Shown: positions 27,475 through 36,660 of the stretch, piece after piece
Layout of the letters: each line of letters starts with the position of its first letter
How positions within the stretch are numbered: the first letter of the stretch is position 1
NCBI GenBank assembly: GCA_963734395.1
Contig: CAVTGY010000002.1
Coordinates: 1,054,001 to 1,118,000, forward strand
Direction: 5' to 3'
From: Bog-756 sp963734395
GTDB taxonomy: Bacteria > Actinomycetota > Acidimicrobiia > Acidimicrobiales > RAAP-2
Length of the DNA stretch: 64,000 nucleotides
Notes under the pieces: model-generated
Told to the model about the DNA's origin: nothing
Database searches by the model: none
Seen by the model: the letters and a program-made list of their open reading frames with translations, nothing else
Made by a program: the position numbers and the translations under genes

Positions 27475-28671
27475 GTGTCTCGACCCTTTGCACGTCAAGC
27501 GAAGAAGAACGGCGAGGAAGAGCTCGACCCGGAGGGGACTGAAGAGCCCCCGCAGTTCTTCTCGAACGACCTCCGCCGGGTGGCGCTATCGGATGATGCC
27601 GACCAACCCGATGATGCGATCGAACCGGACGATGCCGTCCGACCGGAGCGGATGATCGTGCGACAGATCCCAGCGGCCCCTCTGCCGGAGCAGGCCGAGG
27701 CCGGGTGGTACCCGGACCCGACCGAGCCGGGGATGATGCTGTACTGGGACGGCTTCCACATGACCGGCCAGGCCATGCACGCGAATCCGACGGTACCCCC
27801 GACCGGATCGGAGGCAGACCGAACTTCGATCGTCGCAGCCTCCGGCAACGACCAGGATGGCGCGCCGATCCTCCCATCCTCAGTGCAAGCCGGTCCGACA
27901 CCCGGCATCCCGACCGCCACATCCCTCGATCTCGAGGACCCTCGGCCGGGGCAACCTGCTGCCACGGGAGTGACCTGGACCGCCATGCGGGATATGGACG
28001 AGGGAAAATCCGAGGCCGATGCCGAGGAGAGCGGCGCCGAACCGGTCGACTCCAGCGCCGGCGACCCGGATCAGGTCGACCAGGCTCCCGGTCCCGAGCT
28101 GGTCTCACCGGAGGAACCCCGGGGCCAGGAGGGGGTGGACGAAATCGGAAATTGGGCCGAGGAGACCGAACGGGCTGTCGTCAGGGCCCAGGAGACTGAT
28201 ACGCCGGAGGCCTGGCAGGAAGCGGCCGAAGTCGCCGCCGTCGTCTCGCAGATGGCTCAGACCATGCAGGCAGCAGCCGACACGGCGCGGGTGGCGGCGC
28301 AGACCGCCAAGGCCGCCCAGGAAGCGACCGACGCATCCAGGGTCGCGGAACAGAAGGCAGCGGACGCGAACCAGGCGGTCCAGGAGACCACCAAGGCGGC
28401 CCGGGAAGCGGCCGAAGCGGCCGACGTCGCGAAACGGGCGGCAGCCGAGGCGAAGCAGACAGCTGAGCAGGCGTCCGAGGTCGCCCCCCGGCTCGCCGAG
28501 GCGGCCAAGGCCGCGGCGCAGGCGGAGGCTGATGCGGAGCACCGGGCCCAAGGTTTGAAGGAGATCGTCACCAAGGCCCGTACTGCCAACACGGCGGCGG
28601 CCTGGAGCGAGGCCCTCGGGCTTTCCACGGCCAGGAGGAACACTGATCCGGGACTCCGCTCGGCCAACTAG
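27475..28671 (+). CDS. DUF2510-containing alanine-rich coiled-coil protein
   Basis: From GTG 27475 (GGAGG upstream), about 398 aa. A DUF2510-type segment (QAEAGWYPDPTEPGMMLYWD) at residues 73-95 is followed by an acidic linker rich in Asp, Glu and Pro, then a long alanine-rich heptad region (residues 235-370) with repeats such as ADTARVAAQTAKAAQEATDA and REAAEAADVAKRAAAEAKQT. There is no membrane helix. The frame is intact. The stop codon TAG coincides with the left end of the IS630 element, and restoring the empty site still gives TAG. Possibly a cytoskeletal or scaffold protein; role unknown. Confidence 0.75.
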   Translation: MSRPFARQAKKNGEEELDPEGTEEPPQFFSNDLRRVALSDDADQPDDAIEPDDAVRPERMIVRQIPAAPLPEQAEAGWYPDPTEPGMMLYWDGFHMTGQAMHANPTVPPTGSEADRTSIVAASGNDQDGAPILPSSVQAGPTPGIPTATSLDLEDPRPGQPAATGVTWTAMRDMDEGKSEADAEESGAEPVDSSAGDPDQVDQAPGPELVSPEEPRGQEGVDEIGNWAEETERAVVRAQETDTPEAWQEAAEVAAVVSQMAQTMQAAADTARVAAQTAKAAQEATDASRVAEQKAADANQAVQETTKAAREAAEAADVAKRAAAEAKQTAEQASEVAPRLAEAAKAAAQAEADAEHRAQGLKEIVTKARTANTAAAWSEALGLSTARRNTDPGLRSAN

Positions 28672-29797
28672 TGGTCTCGCGGCGGTAAATCATTGTGACT
28701 TACGCGACTCGTAGGGGCTTGCCGTCGTAGGTCCAGCGGAACGGGGCGGCTCGGCGGTTGTAGTCGTTGATGAAGGCAATGACCTTGCGGGCCAGGTCAT
28801 CGACGGAGTCGAACTCACCACGGCGCAGCAGCCTCCGTTCGAGGATAGAGAAGAACAGCTCGACTTGGTTGAGCCAGCTGGCATGGGTGGGTGTGTGATG
28901 GATGTGCACTCGAGGGTTGGCTTCTAAGAACTCGGTGACCTTGGTCGTCTTGTGGGCCGCGAAGTTGTCGGCGATGCAGTGCAGGTCGAGGTGCGCTGGC
29001 GTCTGGGCCACCAGGTCGCCCAAGAAGCTCACAAAGTTGTCGCTCCTCGACGAGTCCGTCACCCATCCCGCCAGTGTGCCCTCGTGGACGCTGAGGGCGG
29101 CGAAGAGGACGGCGGTGCCGTGGCGCTTGTACTCGAACTCGCGCCTGGTGCGCGTCCCGGGGATCGCTGGCTTCGTCGGATTGCGACGTGACTTGGCCTG
29201 CATGCCCGACTTCTCATCGACCGACCACACCACGGCGTTTTGGGGTGGGTGCAAGTAGAGCCCGCACACGTCGGACGCCTTGGCCCAAAAGTCCGGATCA
29301 TGGCTGGTCATCCACGACTCGACCTGCCAGGGCTTGAGGTCGAGCGCCTTGCAGATCCGCCAGGCCTGCGACGCTGAGATCGGCACACCGTGTTCGGCCA
29401 TGGCCTCGGCCAGCGCCTCCATGGTCCAGCGCGCCGCGCCGGCGGGTGGATCCTCGGTGACCAGCTTGACCAACAAGAGCACGTCGTCGTGGTCATAGAC
29501 GGCAGGACGCCCCGGGCGATCTTCATCTTCGAGACCAGCCAGGCCGAACTCCTCATAGCGGGTCCGCCAGATCCCAACCTGGTTGTAGTGCAGATCGACG
29601 GTGGCACCAATGCTTCGGTTGGACTCACCGTCGGCCATAAGCAGGATCATTCGTGCCCGCTTGGACGCCCGAGCCTCAATGGTGTTGGACCGCACGCGCG
29701 CTTCGAGTTCAGCACGGTCACCTCGACGCAGTTTGAGGGGAGGAAGTCGCATCCCCCCATGAAATCACATCACTGTTATTATCGCGAGGATCCACTA
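28669..29797 (-). mobile_element. IS630-family insertion sequence
   Basis: About 1.13 kb, flanked by TA at 28669-28670 and 29796-29797, the expected target duplication. Imperfect terminal inverted repeats start GTGGTCTCGCG at the left and GTGGATCCTCGCG (reverse complement) at the right. One full-length transposase gene is inside. The insertion is in the TAG stop of the coiled-coil gene. Confidence 0.85.
28700..29752 (-). CDS. IS630 family transposase
   Basis: Intact, 350 aa. N-terminal helix-turn-helix ESNRSIGATVDLHYNQVGIW and WTMEALAEAMAEHGVPISAS, then the DDE domain: first Asp in VWSVDEKSGM, second in HCIADNFAAHKT, and the Glu in LNQVELFFSILERR. The frame is open and the ends are recognisable, so the element may be active. 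Confidence 0.96.
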   Translation of the reverse strand: MRLPPLKLRRGDRAELEARVRSNTIEARASKRARMILLMADGESNRSIGATVDLHYNQVGIWRTRYEEFGLAGLEDEDRPGRPAVYDHDDVLLLVKLVTEDPPAGAARWTMEALAEAMAEHGVPISASQAWRICKALDLKPWQVESWMTSHDPDFWAKASDVCGLYLHPPQNAVVWSVDEKSGMQAKSRRNPTKPAIPGTRTRREFEYKRHGTAVLFAALSVHEGTLAGWVTDSSRSDNFVSFLGDLVAQTPAHLDLHCIADNFAAHKTTKVTEFLEANPRVHIHHTPTHASWLNQVELFFSILERRLLRRGEFDSVDDLARKVIAFINDYNRRAAPFRWTYDGKPLRVA

Positions 29798-29802
29798 GCT
29801 AC

Positions 29803-29831
29803 CGGTATTGGTATCCGGATCCCGAATACCG
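29803..29831. terminator. Possible terminator displaced by the IS
   Basis: CGGTATT (29803-29809) pairs with AATACCG (29825-29831), loop about 15 nt. Without the insertion it would lie just after the coiled-coil gene stop, so it could be that gene's original terminator. Confidence 0.35.
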
Positions 29832-29982
29832 CCCGGAGAATGATGAAGTGTTAATTACGCGAGCGTGCTGCCGTCCTCCCTCGAACTGAGTCGCTTTGCT
29901 CGATGAGCGCCGTCGATCATTGATCGGAGATTGGTTGGCAGGCTTGGTATAGGTTCGGCGCATCCGAACGGGAGGTGCAGAC

Positions 29983-30237
29983 GTGACCGGAGTATTCTTT
30001 GGTTTGGACGGAGTGATCGTTCTTCTTATTGGACTCGTATCTCTCGCCATCCCGATTTGGGCGCTCATCGACTCGATTTCACGGCCTACTGGCGCTTTCA
30101 CAGCGGCTGGATCGTCAAAGGGAATGTGGATCGCACTGATCGGGCTGGGTTGGCTCCTGACCGGAATCATCGGGGTGGTGCTTTCCGTTGTGTATTTGGT
30201 TTCGATTCGACCCCGGGTAAGGGCCGTGATGACCTGA
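29983..30237 (+). CDS. DUF2516-type small membrane protein
   Basis: An 84-aa protein with GTG start and GGGAGGTG upstream. Two membrane helices (VIVLLIGLVSLAIPIWALID and WIALIGLGWLLTGIIGVVLS) flank SISRPTGAFTAAGSSKG, the DUF2516 pattern. Role unknown; relatives are found throughout actinobacteria. Confidence 0.8.
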   Translation: MTGVFFGLDGVIVLLIGLVSLAIPIWALIDSISRPTGAFTAAGSSKGMWIALIGLGWLLTGIIGVVLSVVYLVSIRPRVRAVMT

Positions 30238-30330
30238 CGACGACGGCTCCGCCGAACCCCGCCGGTGTGATCCCTCACCTGGAGAAGCCAGGAGATGTGG
30301 TCGATCGGCGTGCGATCGTAGGATGCGCGA

Positions 30331-30681
30331 GTGGAGACGGAGCCCGCTTTGTACTTCAATCCATCGTGTTCAAAATGCCGGACGACCGACGCACTGCTCA
30401 AGGACCATGGAATCAATGCCGAATTGGTGTGCTATCTCCAGAGCCCACCCACCGTCGACGAGTTGCTCCGAATCATGAAACTGCTTGGAATCGACGACCC
30501 ACTTGCAATGATGCGCACCGGCGAATCGATCTACGGTGAACTTGAACTGAGCGGCGCATCGAACGCTCATCTCTTGGAAGCGATCACCCAGCATCCCATT
30601 ATGCTGGAGCGCCCGATCTTCGTGCTCGGCGAACGAGCCGTCATTGCAAGACCACCGGAGCGACTCCTCGAACTGCTGTAG
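30331..30681 (+). CDS. Arsenate reductase / Spx family protein (ArsC-like)
   Basis: A 116-aa thioredoxin-fold protein: ALYFNPSCSKCRTTDALLKD with catalytic Cys in SCSKC, PPTVDELLRIMKLLGIDDP, and the Arg-containing ERPIFVLGERAVIARPPE. This resembles glutaredoxin-coupled ArsC, YffB or Spx-like proteins. Whether it reduces arsenate is uncertain, since no arsR or arsB is nearby. GTG start at 30331. Confidence 0.85.
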   Translation: METEPALYFNPSCSKCRTTDALLKDHGINAELVCYLQSPPTVDELLRIMKLLGIDDPLAMMRTGESIYGELELSGASNAHLLEAITQHPIMLERPIFVLGERAVIARPPERLLELL

Positions 30682-30699
30682 TTCCGCTCCGCTGACAGG

Positions 30700-31530
30700 T
30701 CATCGGTGATCGGCCAGGTCGACCTGGATGACGGGAGTCCTGGCCCGACGGTTCCAGCCCGCGTACACGCGGCCCATCCCGTACCACGTGGCACTGAACG
30801 CCCCGACGAAGAAGCCCACCGGCCAGTTCGTCTCGTAGGCGGAGGCAATCGCCATCCAGATCGTGACCAGTGCGATCAACACCGAGCCAAGCATCGCCAG
30901 GCCAGGCCTGTCAGTGAAGCAGCGAGCAGCGGCGGGGGGTCCGATCATCAGCGTGAAGATGAGAAGAGCTCCGACGACGGGAACGGTCATGGTGGTGGCG
31001 CATGCCACGATGAGAAGGAAGATGATCTCCACTCGATGGGGCCTGAACCCTTTGGCCTCGGCGATCTCGGGAACAATCGAGGTGAGCATCAGTCGTCGAT
31101 AGAGGATACCCACCGCCGCTATACACACCAGGCCGAGGATCGCCACCGGCAGGATCTCGCTCGAGCTCACCCCGAGGATCTCGCCGAAGAGCAGCGAGAA
31201 GATCTGGGGCTCGTACTCGGTGCTTTGGCTCAGGAAGGCGGCGCCGAGGGCGAGCATCATCACCAATGTCAGGGCGGTCACCGCATCCGCCCTGCCGCGC
31301 CGGCCCAGCTTCCCGATGCCGAGAGCCGCGCCTATCGAGAACACGCCCAAGCCGACTAGCGGATTGATCCCGATGAGGTTTGCCCCGGCGGCACCGGCGA
31401 AGGCACCGTTGGGAATGGCATGGGCTGGAAAGGCCGCTCCACGGAGCACGACGAAGAAACCGACCACCCCGGCCACGATTGCCACAATGGTGGCGATTTC
31501 CCAGGCATTGACCATGAAGCCCGAAAACAT
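30700..31530 (-). CDS. Metal ABC transporter permease 2
   Basis: A ZnuB/MntB-type inner-membrane permease, 276 aa, with about eight hydrophobic helices. The family motif GAAFPAHAIPNGAFAGAAGA (H-A-I/L-x-G) and KGFRPHRVEIIFLLIVACAT are present. It starts within the previous gene stop (TGATG). It is distinct in sequence from the other permease, so the importer is probably a heterodimer. Last gene of the operon. Confidence 0.9.
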   Translation of the reverse strand: MFSGFMVNAWEIATIVAIVAGVVGFFVVLRGAAFPAHAIPNGAFAGAAGANLIGINPLVGLGVFSIGAALGIGKLGRRGRADAVTALTLVMMLALGAAFLSQSTEYEPQIFSLLFGEILGVSSSEILPVAILGLVCIAAVGILYRRLMLTSIVPEIAEAKGFRPHRVEIIFLLIVACATTMTVPVVGALLIFTLMIGPPAAARCFTDRPGLAMLGSVLIALVTIWMAIASAYETNWPVGFFVGAFSATWYGMGRVYAGWNRRARTPVIQVDLADHR

Positions 31531-32456
31531 CAGACCGTTGCCCCGTCGGTTGCCCGGGACCCACCGTCGTGAATCGAGAGAGCACGTCGTCGCTCGCGTC
31601 GGCCGGTGAGCCGAGAAACCACAGGCAGTCCGGAGACGAGATAGCCGACGAACGTGATTGAAACGATGAAGAAGCTGACGGGTAGTCCCTGGCTCCCCGT
31701 ATCCCAGTAGTTGCTGTCGTAGGCGAGGAGGATCCCAACCAGCGTGGTCCCCACACCCAGGAAAGAGGCGACCACCATCGAGCTGCGGAGCGAGCGGGTG
31801 ATGCGGAGCGACGTGGCCGCCGGACCAATGAGGAGCGCCGTCGACAGGATCGCCCCGATGGCGATCGACGACAGCCCGACGGCTATGGCCATGGCCATCA
31901 TGAATTCCAGACCCACCAAACGCGTCCTGACCCCGCGGGCCGATGCGAGCTCTTCGGAGAGCGAACTCAGCAGGAGCGGTTTGTGGATCACCGCGATGGC
32001 CAGCAGGGTCAGGACGCTCAGTGCAGTGACCACGGGGACGGTCGACGGCGCCACCGTGAAGATCGACCCGAAGAGGATCTGCTGGGTAGCACCGGTCGTG
32101 GCGCTGGTCGTCGTGTCCAGGTAGAGGAACAGGGCAGCGAGGCCGGTTGCAGCTCCGAGCACGATTCCCGTGGCCAGATCGCGGCTTCGGACCCGTTGGA
32201 CCCCGACGAGATCCATTGCCCCGGCTCCGATCACGCCACCCCCGATGAAGCCCAGGAGTGGGCTGATCCCGAAGTAGAACGCACCTGACCCGCCGGTGGT
32301 GGCGACATCGGTCAACGCATGACCGGCGAACGACTGGCTGCGAACGACGGTGAAGACGCCGACGATCGCAGAGACCACTGCCGTGACCGTTCCGATGGCG
32401 ACGGCCGTGTGCACCGGACCGCTGGCGACGAATCCTGGCTCGAAGAGGAAGTGCAT
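31530..32456 (-). CDS. Metal ABC transporter permease 1
   Basis: A second ZnuB-family permease, 308 aa, intact, with motif RSQSFAGHALTDVATTGGSG and ARGVRTRLVGLEFMMAMAIA. About eight helices, and a basic C-terminus RRERRRALSIHDGG. Coupled to the ATPase gene upstream (4 bp) and to permease 2 downstream (1-bp overlap). Confidence 0.9.
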   Translation of the reverse strand: MHFLFEPGFVASGPVHTAVAIGTVTAVVSAIVGVFTVVRSQSFAGHALTDVATTGGSGAFYFGISPLLGFIGGGVIGAGAMDLVGVQRVRSRDLATGIVLGAATGLAALFLYLDTTTSATTGATQQILFGSIFTVAPSTVPVVTALSVLTLLAIAVIHKPLLLSSLSEELASARGVRTRLVGLEFMMAMAIAVGLSSIAIGAILSTALLIGPAATSLRITRSLRSSMVVASFLGVGTTLVGILLAYDSNYWDTGSQGLPVSFFIVSITFVGYLVSGLPVVSRLTGRRERRRALSIHDGGSRATDGATV

Positions 32457-32460
32457 CCGG

Positions 32461-33277
32461 TCAGAAAACGGTCAACGTCGGATGGTCGGGGATGTCGCTA
32501 TCGTCCGGTCCTGGCTCGGCGACGACCAGCACCCGACCATGGAGTCGGAGGACATCCACGTGGTGCCCGTAGAGCCTGCTCAGAACGTCGGAGCGCACGA
32601 CCTCTTCTGTGGTCCCGCTGGCTGCTCGTCCATCGGTCAGGTAGACGATCCTGTCCATCACCGGCAGCAGTGCATTCATCTCGTGGGCGGACAACAAAAT
32701 GGCGACTTTGTGCTCTGCCGACACGCGGTGGAGGAGCCCGACGATCTCCTGGGCGCTCTTCGGATCGAGGTTGGCGAGCGGTTCGTCCAACAACAGGAGT
32801 TTCGGACGGCTGATCAGCGCATGTGCGATGAGGACCCGCTGCTGCTCGCCGCCGGAGAGCCTGCCGACCCGGCGGTCGGCGAAATCGTCGGCATCGACAT
32901 CGTGAAGTACCTGTTCGACGGCCCGGCGCTGTTCCTTGGTCCGGCGCGCGATGCCGAACTTCTGCGCGTCGAGTCCGAGGGCGACGAGGTCACGTGCTCG
33001 CATGGGCACGTCGGGGTCGAGCAAGACCTTTTGGGGGACGTACCCGAGGGATCGGCCACGTCTGGCCGTGCGCCGACCCACCGAGCCGGACGGTTCCGGT
33101 TTCGGTCCGCTGGGATCCGAGGATGACCCGGAGCAGTGTCGTCTTGCCGACGCCGTTGGACCCGATCAGGCCGGTGAACTCCCCTTCACGGACCTCGAAC
33201 GAGACGTCATCGAGGATCTTTCGGCCGGAAAAAGAGACTCCGACCCGGTCGACCTCGAGTACCGGCGCCACGTTCAC
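32461..33277 (-). CDS. Metal ABC transporter ATP-binding protein, frameshifted
   Basis: A 270-aa ATPase. Walker A is GSNGVGKTTLL, the Q-loop is YVPQKVLLDP, the signature is RLSGGEQQRVL, Walker B is LLLLDEPLANLD and the switch His is LSAHEMN. A frame change near 33080 is needed. GTG start overlaps the stop of the substrate-binding protein (GTGA). It powers the two permeases. Confidence 0.92.
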
Positions 33278-34251
33278 AGGTGTTCCGTCGACCTGCCGTG
33301 CTCCACCGCCGCTTGGATGGCAGCGACTTCGGCCATCATCCAGGACTGATAGTCGTACCCGGGCGTGGGCATCGTCTCGTACACGCCGACCACGGGAACG
33401 CCGGATGACTGGGCGGTGTGTCGGATGGTGGTCGTGAGCGAGTCAACGACCTGCTGGTTGTAGCAGAAGACCTTGACCTGATGGTTGGTGAAGAAACCCT
33501 CCTCTTGGGTGATGCCCTCCGGAGAGGGATCGACGCCGTTCATGATGTCGGCCTGAAAGACGAATGGGGTCACGATATTGGCTCCCATCGCCTGGAGCAG
33601 GTAGTCCGCGACCGGCTCGGTGACCGCCACCGGCGTGCCCGAGTACTTCGCCTTGAAGCTGGCGATGGCCGCCATCCAGGGCTGCAGTGACGCATCGAAC
33701 GTGGACAGCCGTGCCTGGAAGTACGACTTGTGGCTCGGATCGAGCGTGCTCAGGTCGTTGGTCATCGCCTGGGCCACCGCCGGCATCGTCTTCGGGTCGT
33801 ACCACAGGTGTGGATTGGGGGTGTCATCGGGAAGGTCCAGGACGTGCTGGGCCACGATGACTCTCCTCGAGGGGTTTGGCGAGGCGGCCTCGATCTGGTT
33901 CATGAAGGTGTCGTAGCCAACGCCGTTCTGGACCACCAGCTCCGCCTGGCTGACCTCGTGGGCCACGCTGGTGCTCGCTTCGAATGTGTGCGGATCGGTG
34001 TTCGGGTTGTCGAGGATGGAGGACACGGTGACGTACTTGCCACCGATCTGTTCGAGGACATTCGCGTACTCGTTCTCGGCTCCGACGGCGCTGATCACGC
34101 CGGAGGTCGAGGAGACCGGTGCCCCATTCGACGAGCAGGCGGCAAGACCGAAACCCGTAGCGATCACCGCGACGGCGGCGACCATCCGGGTGCGCCGCCG
34201 AGGAGTCCTGATGGGGCTGGTCGGGCCGATTCGTGGCGCGTGAGGTGTCAT
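33274..34251 (-). CDS. Metal ABC substrate-binding lipoprotein (ZnuA/MntA-like)
   Basis: An intact 325-aa lipoprotein. Signal and lipobox: VIATGFGLAACSSNG. Metal ligands typical of cluster A-I proteins are in NTDPHTFEAS (His) and NPHLWYDPKTM (His), plus VAVTEPVADYLL (Glu) and a C-terminal VYETM. Both zinc and manganese are possible. It heads a four-gene operon and is divergent from the Fur/Zur gene across a palindrome. Confidence 0.92.
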   Translation of the reverse strand: MTPHAPRIGPTSPIRTPRRRTRMVAAVAVIATGFGLAACSSNGAPVSSTSGVISAVGAENEYANVLEQIGGKYVTVSSILDNPNTDPHTFEASTSVAHEVSQAELVVQNGVGYDTFMNQIEAASPNPSRRVIVAQHVLDLPDDTPNPHLWYDPKTMPAVAQAMTNDLSTLDPSHKSYFQARLSTFDASLQPWMAAIASFKAKYSGTPVAVTEPVADYLLQAMGANIVTPFVFQADIMNGVDPSPEGITQEEGFFTNHQVKVFCYNQQVVDSLTTTIRHTAQSSGVPVVGVYETMPTPGYDYQSWMMAEVAAIQAAVEHGRSTEHL

Positions 34252-34274
34252 GCGGTGAAGATAGGATGGGAACT

Positions 34275-34295
34275 AGTCTCATTACAAGTGAGACT
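34275..34295. promoter_or_regulatory. Zur/Fur-type palindromic operator
   Basis: AGTCTCA-(7 nt)-TGAGACT is a perfect 7-bp inverted repeat in the gap between the divergent substrate-binding-protein and Fur/Zur genes. Position and spacing fit autoregulation by the adjacent Fur-family protein together with control of the transporter. Confidence 0.6.
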
Positions 34296-34357
34296 GTACA
34301 GGACGGAAGAAGCGCCGGTGTCGACGGGTGTCCATGCCGGCGAGGGGAGGGGTTCAG

Positions 34358-34807
34358 TTGAAAACCCATGAGACCGACGGCTCCTTGCACGAGCTCGTCG
34401 AGATCCAGCTCAAGCGTGCGGATCTTCGCTACACCGGCGGACGGCGATCCATTGTCGAGGCGCTGGCCAGCTCCGGACACCCAGTGAACATCTCCGACAT
34501 CGCCGAACAGCTCCCGGATGTGCCTCGGAGCTCTGCCTATCGACACCTTGTCGACCTCCAAAACGCGGGAATCGTTCGTCGGATCGCGGCCCGTGACGAG
34601 TTCGCCCGGTTCGAGCTGGCGGAGGAATTCACCGAACATCATCACCATCTCCTGTGCACGATCTGTGGACGAGTGTTCGATGTCACCCCCTCCGAGTCAT
34701 TCGAGCTGATGGTGGGCAAAGTGGTCGAAGACTTGTCCCGTCGTCTGGGCTTCCGTCCCACATCGCACTCCCTCGACGTCGTCGGACATTGCGCAGAGTG
34801 CGAATGA
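34358..34807 (+). CDS. Fur-family metalloregulator (Zur/Mur-like)
   Basis: A zinc-, manganese- or iron-sensing repressor of about 149 aa. Winged helix: LPDVPRSSAYRHLVDLQNAG. Metal site: EEFTEHHHHLLCTICGRVFD. The second Cys pair is near the end (GHCAECE). Start is likely TTG 34358, which has GGGGAGGGG upstream; ATG 34334 is an alternative. Linkage to the Zn/Mn ABC genes favours Zur. Confidence 0.9.
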   Translation: MKTHETDGSLHELVEIQLKRADLRYTGGRRSIVEALASSGHPVNISDIAEQLPDVPRSSAYRHLVDLQNAGIVRRIAARDEFARFELAEEFTEHHHHLLCTICGRVFDVTPSESFELMVGKVVEDLSRRLGFRPTSHSLDVVGHCAECE

Positions 34808-34925
34808 CGGCAGCCTGACCGGTTGCGGCTCTCAGCGGAATGGAGATCCACCTGGTGACAAGCCGTCGTCGGTAACCTGAAGAGGTACCCGGTCCCGTGC
34901 CGGGCCGAGGCGGAGGAGTGATGGT

Positions 34926-35713
34926 ATGCATGCGATGAATGGCGACTGCGGCGTAGTACGGCGAGCACCCACGCTGACCGTTCTGATCGCCCTGATCGGG
35001 GGCCTGGCTCCTTGCCGCATGCAGTTCCAGCTCGACCAGCCCGACGACCACGACGAGTCAGACGGCGACCGGGTCGTCTACCCCGTCCGGGTCAGGAGGA
35101 TCCGCATCGGCGCTCAAATCGGTAGAGGACGGGATCACCAAAAGCGCCGGCGCTACCTTCAGCGCGACCTATCTCACCACTCACAGTTCGACTGGCCAAA
35201 AGAACCAGAACCAGGGCCAGAACCAGAACCAGAACCAGTCGGTCACCTTTGCCCAATCCCCACCGAAATCGGCGGTGATCACCACCAGTGGGAGCTTCTA
35301 CCTCGACGGCACGTCGGTGACCGAGTGCCAAGGGTCAGGCAGCAGTGCGACCTGTACCTCCCTCCCTCGCCAACCTGACCAGCAGCCTGACCGGTCTCAC
35401 TGACCTCTTCTCGCCGGCGATCCTGACCAATACCCTCAAGGGGATCCAATCGGAGGAAGCGGCACACGTCGGCGTGATTGTGAACAAATCGTCGGCGACG
35501 TACGGCGGATTGTCCTCCACCTGTGTCACCGTCAAGGGTTCGGCCCAACCCTCTGCGGTCACCTACTGCGCAGCGGATTCGAGCGGGATCCTCACCTATG
35601 CCAACGCCGGTGGCAGCACCGTCACCCTGACCGCCTTCTCCACCAACCCGCCGGCGTCGACGTTCTCGCCTCCGGCAGGGGCGACCGTGCAGACCATCCC
35701 CGCCGGCGCCTGA
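34926..35713 (+). CDS. Secreted lipoprotein with Gln/Asn-rich stretch, frameshifted
   Basis: A leader (LTVLIALIGGLA) runs, after a frame change near 35015, into LLAACSSSSTSPTTTT, giving a lipobox Cys and a Ser/Thr-rich stalk. It continues through ATFSATYLTTHSS, a KNQNQGQNQNQNQ low-complexity tract, GSFYLDGTSVTECQGS, a second frame change near 35360, and a conserved-looking end (EEAAHVGVIVNKSSATYGGL). No catalytic motif. It ends head-on against the broken permease gene. Function unknown, but its place beside metal importers suggests an envelope role. Confidence 0.65.
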
Positions 35714-35734
35714 TCGGCGAAACTCGGCCGGCAG

Positions 35735-36614
35735 GCCGTACCTCCGACTCGTCTGGTCCTCCTCGGAGGATGCCCGGTTGTAACACAGCGAGACGTCCCA
35801 ACCCGAGAGAGCGGGCCACCTCCTCCAGGCTGACCGGTGCATGTGCAACCGAAGCCTTACCCCGACCAGGGCCAAGGGAAAGAACAGGATGGCGTAAGCC
35901 AGAATCAGCAGTGGAGCGCTCTGGTAGAAGAATCCGTCGGCGTAACGCTCCGTGAAGTAGCTGAGGGCAAAGGCGATAACGATGCCCGGCATCGCCAGGA
36001 CCAGATAGGTGCTGCGTTCGAGGTTGCGAGCGATTGCGTCCGAGTTGCGAACGGCCAGGAGGGCAACCGGTAGTGCCATCAGCGTGGCAAGCGCTGCTGC
36101 CGTGCCACTGTAGAGAGCGGTGTGCCACGTCGCACTGGCGATGCTCACCCCGGTGAGAGCGTGTGCTCCACCCTCGAACGTCCAGTAGACGCAGGCTCCG
36201 ACCGGGACGCCGAGTGCCAGCCCGACCAGGAGGAAAAAACCGAGGAGTACGGGAACCGTGGCCCTGCCGAGACGATGGGATTGATATCCGCCGGCCGGGC
36301 AGGTCGGTCCGCTCGACGCACCACGCGGTCAAGGTACCGATGATGGCGCACAGGGCGGTGACGACCACAGTGAGTCGGATCGTGTTCCACAGGAGAGTGC
36401 CGGTGAGCGGGCGAAAGATGAGATGGAGGATTGTCGATGCACCGGCACTGCCGGCTTCGATCAATAGGAAGACAAGGGGCGCCAGCAGGACCATGGCGAC
36501 GCCGGTACTGATGGCCAACAGGACCTTTCGCTGTCGGGTTCGACGCTCCGGAACCGATCCGGGCGGTGGGCGGTCCAGAACCGGATCGGTGAACACCGTG
36601 TCTGTCCGGGTCAC
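35735..36614 (-). pseudogene. FbpB-like ferric iron permease, deleted and truncated
   Basis: The start (GTG 36614) and first helices (VAMVLLAPLVFLLIEAGSAG, TLLWNTIRLTVVVTALCAII and the permease motif WCVERTDLPGRR) match the intact paralog at 42908-44466. After LPGRR the sequence jumps to the second half (ATVPVLLGFFLLVGLALGVP), so roughly 150 codons of the first half are missing. The second half stops matching after SLEEVARSLGLGRL. Both the deletion and the missing end point to a real loss, not a simple base error. Additional frame changes are also present. Confidence 0.75.
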
Positions 36615-36660
36615 GGTGTGAGGTGTCCGCTCCGCGACGTGCCCACCGTCATCCGACCGG

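Noticed and set aside
35180..35240. CRISPR or DNA repeat array
   Set aside because: The CAGAAC repeats are coding Gln/Asn codons without spacers.
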